Below are positions 13,053 to 19,801 of a stretch of 19,801 nucleotides of DNA, one piece after another. Where the stretch lies: positions 1 to 19,801 of the forward strand of contig CACXJP010000023.1 of assembly GCA_902768065.1 (NCBI GenBank). Direction: 5' to 3'. How positions within the stretch are numbered: the first letter of the stretch is position 1; the number at the start of each line of letters is the position of its first letter. The DNA comes from an uncultured Erysipelotrichaceae bacterium (lineage in GTDB: Bacteria; Bacillota_I; Bacilli_A; RF39; UBA660). Below the pieces are notes generated by a model. That model saw only the letters and a program-made list of their open reading frames with translations. It had not been told where the DNA came from and searched no databases. Both the position numbers and the translations under genes were made by a program.

Positions 13053-14360
13053 ATGAAAAAAATAGAAAAAGGATTAATGAATTTTATAGACAAAACACCA
13101 AATGCATATTATTGTGTAGAAAATGCTAAGAAAGTATTAGAGGAAAATGGTTTTAAAGAATTAAAAGAAAATGAATCTTGGGAGAAAGTATCTAATGGTG
13201 GAAAGCGTTATGTAGTTAGAAATGATTCTTCAATAATTGCTTTTGATGCCGGCGATTTTATAAGCACTCAAGATGGGTTTAATATAGTTGCAGTACATGG
13301 AGACTCCCCAGCATTTACAGTTAAGAAAAATCCTGATATGTATGATGGAATGTATTTAAAATTAAATACAAATAGTTATGGTGGAATGATTAATTATACA
13401 TGGTTTGATAGACCGCTTTCTCTTGCTGGAAGAGTAATTTCAAAAGATAATGGAAGCCTATCAAAAAACTTAATTAATATAGATAAAGATTTACTTGTAA
13501 TTCCATCACAAGCAGTTCATATAAATAGAGGAGTAAATGAAAGTGCAGAATTTAATAGACAAAATGATATGATTCCTGTATTGTCTCTAACTAATAGTAG
13601 AGATTTAAATGAAGTACTAAGAGAAGAATTAGTAAAAAACAATGTTATGACAGATAAGATATATGATTATGACTTATATTTATACAATAGAGATAAGGCA
13701 AAACAAATAGGATTAAACAACGATATGATTATGGCACCTAGACTAGATGATTTAGGAAGTGTTTACCCAGCTCTTCAGGCATTCATTGATTCTGAAAATA
13801 AAGGTACTATAAATGTATTAGCAATATTTAATAATGAGGAAATAGGAAGCCTAACACAACAAGGTGCGGATTCTTCATTTCTAAGAGATGTTTTATCAAG
13901 AATTGCTGAAGAAAAGACAATGGACCTTAATGAAGCACTTGCAAACAGTTTTATGATAAGCGCCGATAATGCTCATGCAAGTCATCCAAATGCCTCAAGC
14001 AAAAGTGATCCAACTAATACAGTTGAACTAAATAAAGGCGTAGTTATAAAACATCATAAAAACTATACAACAGATGCTCTATCGTCTGCAGTATTTAAAA
14101 TGTTATGTGATGAAGCAAATGTACCATATCAAGATTTTGAATGCAGAAGTGATATGATGTGTGGATCAACATTAGGAGGAATAAGCAATTCTCACGTAAG
14201 TGTAGACTCTGTAGATATTGGACTTCCACAACTAGCTATGCATTCTGCAAATGAAACGATGGGATCAAAAGATGTAATGCATATGTATGAGTCATTACAT
14301 GAATTCTATAATAGCAAAATAGAAAAACAAGATAATAAGATAAAAATATTGAAAGGATAA
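13053..14360 (+). CDS. M18-family aminopeptidase
   Basis: This 435-residue cytoplasmic dizinc aminopeptidase is of the M18 family (ApeB/aspartyl aminopeptidase relatives), which removes N-terminal residues, often acidic ones, from peptides. Visible are VHGDSP (H82, D84), RLDDLGS with the bridging Asp, FNNEEIGS with the Glu pair, SADNAHASHPN, and the late His in LAMHSANE. Further family markers are DRPLSLAGRVI and CRSDMMCGSTLGG. The length is normal. I chose ATG 13053 because GGAGG lies six bases upstream; an in-frame GTG at 13032 would enclose that site. A small membrane-protein gene follows 7 bp later, so the two are probably co-transcribed. Confidence 0.92.
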   Translation: MKKIEKGLMNFIDKTPNAYYCVENAKKVLEENGFKELKENESWEKVSNGGKRYVVRNDSSIIAFDAGDFISTQDGFNIVAVHGDSPAFTVKKNPDMYDGMYLKLNTNSYGGMINYTWFDRPLSLAGRVISKDNGSLSKNLINIDKDLLVIPSQAVHINRGVNESAEFNRQNDMIPVLSLTNSRDLNEVLREELVKNNVMTDKIYDYDLYLYNRDKAKQIGLNNDMIMAPRLDDLGSVYPALQAFIDSENKGTINVLAIFNNEEIGSLTQQGADSSFLRDVLSRIAEEKTMDLNEALANSFMISADNAHASHPNASSKSDPTNTVELNKGVVIKHHKNYTTDALSSAVFKMLCDEANVPYQDFECRSDMMCGSTLGGISNSHVSVDSVDIGLPQLAMHSANETMGSKDVMHMYESLHEFYNSKIEKQDNKIKILKG

Positions 14361-14367
14361 AAAGGAA

Positions 14368-14616
14368 ATGAATATAGAAAAAGAAATAAAAGAAATAAAG
14401 GAAAGAAATAAAAGAGTAGAAAAGGATAAAGCTTGGGAAACAAGTTGGACAAGAAGAATATGTATTATGATACTAACATATCTAGTTGTCATTGCCTATT
14501 CTTACGTAATTAGAAAAATAGATAGTATATTTTTAAGTTCTTTAGTTCCAGTAATTGGATTCACACTGTCAACTTTATCACTTGGATTAGTAAGAAAAAT
14601 TTGGGAAAATAAATAA
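14368..14616 (+). CDS. Small two-helix membrane protein
   Basis: This 82-residue protein starts with a highly charged helix (KEIKEIKERNKRVEKDK) and then AWETSWTRR, a phrase I associate with a widespread family of small uncharacterised bacterial membrane proteins. Two hydrophobic segments follow at about 31-48 and 53-75, ending in a short basic tail. AGGA lies just before the ATG, 7 bp after the aminopeptidase stop. A strong terminator follows. The function of the family is not known to me. Confidence 0.75.
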   Translation: MNIEKEIKEIKERNKRVEKDKAWETSWTRRICIMILTYLVVIAYSYVIRKIDSIFLSSLVPVIGFTLSTLSLGLVRKIWENK

Positions 14617-14618
14617 AG

Positions 14619-14649
14619 TAAAAATGAGTAATCATTTTTATTTTTTTTT
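14619..14649 (+). terminator. Intrinsic terminator after the small membrane protein
   Basis: A perfect 9-bp stem, 14619-14627 with 14632-14640, has a GTAA loop and is followed by nine T. It closes the 12259-14616 run of genes. Confidence 0.85.
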
Positions 14650-14661
14650 AGTTTAAATATA

Positions 14662-14670
14662 TGATATAAT
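14662..14670 (+). promoter_or_regulatory. Extended -10 promoter of the membrane protein/ATPase unit
   Basis: TG-A-TATAAT (14662-14670) is a consensus extended -10. The -35 position falls in the T run of the preceding terminator and does not match. It lies 25 bases before the ATG at 14696. Confidence 0.65.
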
Positions 14671-14695
14671 TATACATAGTAGAGAGGTTTTTAAT

Positions 14696-15496
14696 ATGAA
14701 TGATAGAATACTTTTCATAATATTTAATAATCAGATCCAATATTGTCATGATCCTAACAGTGACCATAGAAATTTTTATCAATCATTAGGTGGAAATCCA
14801 AACGATTATGAGAACACAATTAAAGGTTATATATTTAAAGATAAAATAGTTTTCTTTAAAAATAACTTAACATATGATGAAGAAGTAATTAATATGGCAA
14901 AAAGGTGTGCACCAGCTATGAAACAACAACTAAATAACCCATACCTAAAAGTGTGTTGTGGAATTAATCCTGGCCAAAATGGTACAGCTTGGGAACCAAT
15001 TTTAACACTAAATGATAGTGAACTAACAGGATATGTTACAAATAAAGAGATAGAACAAAAACAGCAAGCTATAAAAGAAGCCGAAAGACAACAAAGAATT
15101 GCTAGAGAAACAACAACTGTAGTTGATTTTAAGAATAATTATGATGATCCAAAATTTATAAAATTTGCTATAATTTTTACAATAGTTATTCTAGTATTAA
15201 CAGTATTATCAAAACTTTATTTAGTATATATAAGTGAAGAAAATATAACGGGGTTAACTAAGTTCTTAATGGTAGCTCAAATATTATTGTTAATTGGTAC
15301 TCTAATAGGCTATATTCAAAAGAAAGAATATTCTAAGTATCTAGGCATAGGAGCAACCGTTGCATTAGTAATGATGTTTAATATCATAGATATAATTATT
15401 GGAGTAATAAACTTTTTATTCACAGTAGATCAAGGATATATAGTTAGTATATTAAACTCTGGTAAAAAAGGGATTTCAAAGATACAAGGAAAATAA
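14696..15496 (+). CDS. Membrane protein of unknown function
   Basis: This 266-residue protein is not recognised. It has a soluble N-terminal part (1-115) with four cysteines, including a CC pair in KVCCGINPGQNG, and several aromatic residues. A charged coiled-coil-like linker follows (about 115-137, rich in Glu, Lys and Gln). Then come hydrophobic segments at about 154-178, 187-207 and 215-243; the last may be one long or two short helices. AGAGAGG lies 8 bases before the ATG. The ATPase gene begins 23 bp downstream without a terminator, so the two share a transcript and may work together, but no known partner of this kind is recalled. Confidence 0.7.
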   Translation: MNDRILFIIFNNQIQYCHDPNSDHRNFYQSLGGNPNDYENTIKGYIFKDKIVFFKNNLTYDEEVINMAKRCAPAMKQQLNNPYLKVCCGINPGQNGTAWEPILTLNDSELTGYVTNKEIEQKQQAIKEAERQQRIARETTTVVDFKNNYDDPKFIKFAIIFTIVILVLTVLSKLYLVYISEENITGLTKFLMVAQILLLIGTLIGYIQKKEYSKYLGIGATVALVMMFNIIDIIIGVINFLFTVDQGYIVSILNSGKKGISKIQGK

Positions 15497-15519
15497 AAAA
15501 AGAAAGATAGGTTAGAAAT

Positions 15520-18156
15520 ATGAAAGAAAAAAAATTCTATGCAATGAAACAAGATGAATTGATACAAAAATTGAAAACTACTAAGAATGGTCTTACTTCT
15601 AGAGAAGCAAGAAGAAAATTAGAAAAAGATGGTCTAAATGAACTTCCTCATAAAAAGCCAGATAGTATTTTAAAAATATTTATAGGAGAGTTATTAGATC
15701 CAATAGTTCTATTGTTAATAGTTGCTATAATAGCATCTATAATAGTAGGAGAATATGTAGATGCCATTGCTATAATTTTTATTATTACAATCGATTTAAT
15801 AATGGGAACATTCCAAGAAAAGAAAGCAAATAATACAGCAGAAGCATTATCAAATCTAGTAAGAGAAAAAGTAAGAGTATTAAGAGATGGAAAAGAAATT
15901 CTAGTTGATTCAACAGAAGTAGTTGTTGGAGATTATGTTTTTCTAGAATCAGGTGATAAAATAGCTGCTGATATTAGAATAATAGATTCTCATAACTTTA
16001 CTGTAGATGAATCAATTTTAACAGGAGAAAGCTTAGCAGTAGAAAAGAATTCAAAGAAATTAGAAGATAAAGATCTAGCAATTAATAAACAATCTAATAT
16101 TGTTTTTGCAGGAACATCAGTAGCAACAGGAAGAGCAACAGGACTTGTTATTGCAACAGGAATTAATACACAAATTGGTTTTATAGCAACAACAATAAAT
16201 GAAACAAAAGAAGAAAAATCTCCTCTTACAATAAGAGTAGAAAGATTTTCTAAGCAAATAACAGTCTTAATAATAATTATTTCTATAATAATAGCTGTAA
16301 TATTAGCTAGCAAACATATGCCACCACAAGAAATATTATTATCAGTAATTGCTCTAGGAGTATCTGCGATGCCAGAAGGACTTCCACTAGCATTAACTAT
16401 GGCTTTAACAATAGCCTCTAATAAGATGGCTAAACAAAAAGTAGTAGCAAAGAAATTACATTCAGTAGAGTCTCTTGGAAGTTGTACAGTAATCGCAAGT
16501 GATAAGACAGGAACACTTACAGTAAATGAACAAACAGCTAAGAAAATAGTACTACCAGATAATTCGGAATATATGATAACAGGAACAGGATACAATACAA
16601 AAGGTGAGGTAGTTGGAGAAAAATTAAAACTTGCAAAAGAAATAGCAGAATTAGGTGTATTAAATAATGAAGCAAAATTCTCAACAAGTGAAATAATAGG
16701 AGATTCAATAGATATAGCTTTCCTAGTGTTAGGAGAGAAAATGAAAGTTAAAACAGATGAAATAAAAATAGTAGAAACTATTCCATATGAGTCTGAAAAC
16801 AAATATTCTGCAGTATTCTATAAAAAGGGAAAAGACACATATTGTACAATAAAGGGTTCAATAGAAAAAGTATTATCATTCTCTAATTCAATAAATTTAT
16901 TAAAAAGTTTTAATACTAAAAAACTAGAGGAGCAAAATGAAAATCTTGCTAAAGAGGGATACAGAGTAATTGCTCTTGCAGTTGGTAAAGTTGAAACAAA
17001 AGATGAATATACAGAAGAAGATATAAAAGATTTAAAATTTATGGGATTAGTTGGATTTATAGACCCAATAAGAAAAGAAGCAGTTAATGCTATTAATAAG
17101 TGTCGTGATGCTGGAATAAAAGTATTAATGATTACAGGAGATCATCCTTTAACAGCATATAAAATATCTCAAGATTTAAAACTAACAGATTCTTTTGATG
17201 AAGTAACAACAGGTGATGAAGTAGAGGAGTTCTTGAAAAAAGGTGAAAAGAAATTTGATGAATTTGTAAAATCAAAGAAAGTATTTACAAGAGTTACTCC
17301 GATAGAAAAATTAAAAATAGTAGAATCATTAAAACGACAAGGAGAATTTGTTGCTGTAACTGGAGATGGGGTAAATGATGCTCCAGCCCTTCGAGCTGCA
17401 AATATAGGTATTGCTATGGGAAGTGGTACTGATATAGCAAGAGAAACAGCTAAAATGATTGTTATGGATGATAACTTCAATTCCATTGTAAATGGAGTGT
17501 TAGAAGGAAGAGTAGCATATTCAAATATTAGAAAAATAACATACTTCTTAATTTCATGTGGATTAGCAGAAGTACTGTTCTTCTGTTTAGCAATAGCATT
17601 AGATATGCCAGTTCCATTAGTAGCAATTCAATTATTATGGTTAAATGTTGTAACAGATGGAATTCAGGACTTTGCTTTATCATTTGAAAAAGCAGAAAAA
17701 GGTATAATGAAAGAACCACCAAGAGATCCAAAATCAAGCTTATTTGATAAAGAATTAATAACTGAAATTGCAATTTCGGGATTAACAATAGGATTATTAG
17801 TTTTTGGATTATGGTATTATTTGATAAATATATATAAGATGGATGTATCACTTGCAAGAGGATATGTAATGGCTCTAATGATTATTATTCAAAATATCCA
17901 TGCATTTAATTGTCGAAGTGAAAAACAATCAACATTTACAATTCCAGTTGGAAGCAACTTAATATTTGTTGTTGGAGTAATAGGTTCAATACTACTAGGA
18001 CTTGCAGTTATGGAAATACCTGTATTGTCGGTATTTTTAAAAACCCATTCCATTCCAATGTTACACCTAGAAATGTTATTCCTTCTAGGATCAATAATCT
18101 TTGTAGTAATGGAACTATATAAATTATTTAAATATCACTTAAATAAAAATAAATGA
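15520..18156 (+). CDS. Calcium-type P-type ATPase
   Basis: This 878-residue P2-type ATPase probably exports Ca2+, like bacterial SERCA/PMCA relatives. In order: N-terminal cation-ATPase domain, TGES of the actuator (168-171), PEGLP in M4 (285-289), phosphorylation site DKTGT with D328, KGS of the nucleotide-binding domain, MITGDHP and VTGDGVNDAPAL of the P domain, then M5-M10. PEGLP plus an acidic residue in M5 (GLAEVLF) and NVVTD in M6 keep the Ca2+-site pattern, but cation choice cannot be proven by eye. Length is typical. The ribosome binding site is weak (AGGTTAG, 18156 stop is TGA). It follows a membrane-protein gene by 23 bp, and a transketolase comes next. Confidence 0.93.
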   Translation: MKEKKFYAMKQDELIQKLKTTKNGLTSREARRKLEKDGLNELPHKKPDSILKIFIGELLDPIVLLLIVAIIASIIVGEYVDAIAIIFIITIDLIMGTFQEKKANNTAEALSNLVREKVRVLRDGKEILVDSTEVVVGDYVFLESGDKIAADIRIIDSHNFTVDESILTGESLAVEKNSKKLEDKDLAINKQSNIVFAGTSVATGRATGLVIATGINTQIGFIATTINETKEEKSPLTIRVERFSKQITVLIIIISIIIAVILASKHMPPQEILLSVIALGVSAMPEGLPLALTMALTIASNKMAKQKVVAKKLHSVESLGSCTVIASDKTGTLTVNEQTAKKIVLPDNSEYMITGTGYNTKGEVVGEKLKLAKEIAELGVLNNEAKFSTSEIIGDSIDIAFLVLGEKMKVKTDEIKIVETIPYESENKYSAVFYKKGKDTYCTIKGSIEKVLSFSNSINLLKSFNTKKLEEQNENLAKEGYRVIALAVGKVETKDEYTEEDIKDLKFMGLVGFIDPIRKEAVNAINKCRDAGIKVLMITGDHPLTAYKISQDLKLTDSFDEVTTGDEVEEFLKKGEKKFDEFVKSKKVFTRVTPIEKLKIVESLKRQGEFVAVTGDGVNDAPALRAANIGIAMGSGTDIARETAKMIVMDDNFNSIVNGVLEGRVAYSNIRKITYFLISCGLAEVLFFCLAIALDMPVPLVAIQLLWLNVVTDGIQDFALSFEKAEKGIMKEPPRDPKSSLFDKELITEIAISGLTIGLLVFGLWYYLINIYKMDVSLARGYVMALMIIIQNIHAFNCRSEKQSTFTIPVGSNLIFVVGVIGSILLGLAVMEIPVLSVFLKTHSIPMLHLEMLFLLGSIIFVVMELYKLFKYHLNKNK

Positions 18157-18162
18157 TATAAT
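18154..18162 (+). promoter_or_regulatory. Possible extended -10 promoter of the transketolase gene
   Basis: TGA-TATAAT (18154-18162), where TGA is also the stop codon of the ATPase. No good -35 is seen. It lies 20 bases before the ATG at 18183. AT-rich chance matches are possible. Confidence 0.4.
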
Positions 18163-18182
18163 AATTAAAAGGAGAATGAACT

Positions 18183-19801
18183 ATGGATAATCAAATAGAA
18201 AATAATGAAATTGATGAACAAAGAATAGTAGATCAAATACGTTGCTTAGGAATAGATATGATTGATAATGCTCAAAGTGGACATCCAGGTATTGTTTTAG
18301 GAGCAGCACCTGCTATGTATGCATTATATGCTCATCACCTAAATTTTGATCCTAAGAATCCAACATTATACAATAGAGACAGATTTATTATGTCAGCAGG
18401 ACATGGCTCAGCATTATTATATTCAACATTACATATGGCAGGATATGATATTTCCCTTGATGATTTAAAAGCGTTTAGACAAATTGATTCAATAACTCCA
18501 GGCCATCCAGAATATGGTGTTACACCAGGAGTAGATTGCACAACAGGACCGTTAGGTCAAGGTTTTGCAACTGCAGTTGGAATGGCTATGGGAGAAGCAA
18601 GTCTTCATGAAAGATATAAAATAATTGATCACTATACTTACGTTTTATGTGGAGATGGTGACCTAATGGAAGGCATATCATATGAAGCAGCTTCTATCGC
18701 TGGAAATTACAAGCTAAATAAACTTATTGTATTATATGATTCAAACAAAACATGTCTAGATGGACCAACATCTGATTGCTTTAATGAAAATATTGGTATG
18801 CGTTTCATATCTCAAGGATGGAATGTAATATCAGTTGAAGATGGTAATTCATATAGTTTAATATCCAAAGCAATAGAAGAAGCAAAATCATCTACAGATA
18901 AACCATCAATAATCATAGTTAATTCAACTATTGGAAAGTATTCAATAAATGAAGGTACTTCAAAAGTTCATGGTTCTCCATTATCAAAAGAAGATATAAC
19001 AAATATTAAAGAAAAAACAGGTATTAGAGATATTCCTTTCCAAATATCTCAAAAAGCTATTGAAGATTTCAGCGAAATAATTAATAAAAGAATAAATAAT
19101 ATAAGTGAAGAATTTAATGAAAAACTTGAATCACTATCTGAACAAGAACAAAAAGAACTAGAATTCTTTATGAATAAAAATAAAAAGATAGATTTCTTAA
19201 ATTACGTATATGATGCTCCAGAAGATATGATGGAAGCTCCAAGAGATACATCTAAGAAAGTATTAAATGGAATGGTAGTAAAAACACCATTTATGATGGG
19301 AGGAGCAGCAGATACTTTTGCTCCAAATAAATCATATATAGATTTTGGAGGAGATTTTAAAAGTGATTTTTATGTAGGGAAAAATATATATTATGGTGTA
19401 AGAGAGCACGCCATGGGTGCAATTACAAATGGATTAAGTCTTATGGGATTCAGACCATATGCTACTACATTTTTGTCATTTAGTGATTATCTAAAACCAT
19501 CACTACGTATGGCATCTCTAATGAATCTACAAAATATATATGTATTCACACATGATTCAATAAGTGTTGGAGAAGATGGCCCAACTCATCAACCGGTAGA
19601 ACAATTATTAGGATTGAGATCACTACCAAAATTTGATGTCTTCCGTCCCGCAGATGCAAATGAAGTTATAGGTTCATATAAGGCAATTTTTGAGAAGGAA
19701 GAAGGCCCATCAGTAATAGCTTTATCCAGAAATAAACTACCAATTTTAGACTGTACAAAAGCAAACGAAGTTGAAAAAGGTGGATATGTTGCTCTAGATA
19801 C
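18183..19801 (+). CDS. tkt: Transketolase, 3' end outside the window
   Basis: Transketolase moves two-carbon ketol units in the non-oxidative pentose phosphate pathway using thiamine diphosphate. The first 539 residues are in the window; about 650 is usual, so roughly 110 are missing. Visible are SGHPG (32-36), the SAGHGS histidine (H74), GPLGQG (122-127), the thiamine-diphosphate motif GDGDLMEG (157-164) ending at SN, VREHAMG with catalytic E408, and SVGEDGPTHQPVEQL. AAAAGGAG lies 8 bases before the ATG. The gene is complete at its 5' end and open at the right edge, so truncation is due to the window and not to decay. It follows the ATPase by 26 bp. Confidence 0.95.
   Translation, partial: MDNQIENNEIDEQRIVDQIRCLGIDMIDNAQSGHPGIVLGAAPAMYALYAHHLNFDPKNPTLYNRDRFIMSAGHGSALLYSTLHMAGYDISLDDLKAFRQIDSITPGHPEYGVTPGVDCTTGPLGQGFATAVGMAMGEASLHERYKIIDHYTYVLCGDGDLMEGISYEAASIAGNYKLNKLIVLYDSNKTCLDGPTSDCFNENIGMRFISQGWNVISVEDGNSYSLISKAIEEAKSSTDKPSIIIVNSTIGKYSINEGTSKVHGSPLSKEDITNIKEKTGIRDIPFQISQKAIEDFSEIINKRINNISEEFNEKLESLSEQEQKELEFFMNKNKKIDFLNYVYDAPEDMMEAPRDTSKKVLNGMVVKTPFMMGGAADTFAPNKSYIDFGGDFKSDFYVGKNIYYGVREHAMGAITNGLSLMGFRPYATTFLSFSDYLKPSLRMASLMNLQNIYVFTHDSISVGEDGPTHQPVEQLLGLRSLPKFDVFRPADANEVIGSYKAIFEKEEGPSVIALSRNKLPILDCTKANEVEKGGYVALD

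Noticed and set aside
14295..14492. Minus-strand hydrophobic open frame of 65 codons
   Set aside because: It lies opposite the end of the aminopeptidase gene and the start of the small membrane protein; it is a low-complexity Phe/Ser/Ile-rich shadow.
15990..16802. Minus-strand open frame of 270 codons
   Set aside because: It is fully antisense to the P-type ATPase, has no start signal, and its Ile/Ser/Val-rich translation is typical of a shadow of a conserved gene.
17169..17857. Two minus-strand open frames inside the ATPase gene
   Set aside because: They are antisense shadows of the P domain and membrane region, with no ribosome binding sites.

Overview
The window is very AT-rich (roughly a quarter G+C) and has short intergenic gaps, strong GGAGG-type ribosome binding sites, consensus sigma-A promoters and standard stop codons. 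TGA is used as a stop. It looks like a chromosomal segment of an uncultured low-GC Bacillota, most likely a gut Bacilli/Erysipelotrichia/RF39-like lineage. The lineage is inference from base composition and gene types only. No rRNA, tRNA, CRISPR array, insertion sequence or phage module was seen.

Layout. (1) 1-1319: a short leader with raised G+C and possible structure, then an endonuclease/exonuclease/phosphatase-fold protein and a small cupin. (2) 1320-1630: two terminators around short, possibly decayed reading frames. (3) 1631-3272, minus strand: a single-ring ClpA/B-like AAA+ ATPase with an unrecognised N-terminal half and a near-perfect promoter. (4) 3391-3872, minus strand: a small hypothetical gene followed by two terminators that bracket a stretch of paired sequence. 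(5) 4101-7454: the most striking part. A perfect sigma-A promoter drives a 22-codon leader peptide with a His-His-His run. A chain of mutually exclusive RNA helices and an intrinsic terminator follow, then a three-gene operon: GNAT acetyltransferase, M20 metallopeptidase and a histidyl-tRNA synthetase-like protein. This is a ribosome-mediated histidine attenuator. (6) 7507-9544: a minus-strand membrane protein, purN, and a tandem-repeat protein gene broken by a frameshift and a stop. (7) 9563-11619: a radical SAM enzyme and a two-gene unit of unknown function, transcribed divergently from promoters whose -35 boxes overlap. (8) 11648-14616: a minus-strand lipoprotein, then a plus-strand run of a DNPH1/Rcl-like nucleotide hydrolase, a HIT protein, an M18 aminopeptidase and a two-helix membrane protein. 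(9) 14696-19801: a membrane protein, a Ca2+-type P-type ATPase and a transketolase cut by the right edge.

How genes work together. The histidine operon makes regulatory sense: low charged tRNA-His should stall the leader ribosome and allow transcription of a tRNA-His charging enzyme. The acetyltransferase and the M20 deacylase/peptidase could act on histidine, a histidine-containing peptide or a histidine analogue, but their substrates cannot be read from sequence. The radical SAM enzyme and the divergent unknown pair probably share control. Convergent gene pairs are closed by compact bidirectional terminators that touch or overlap the stop codons.
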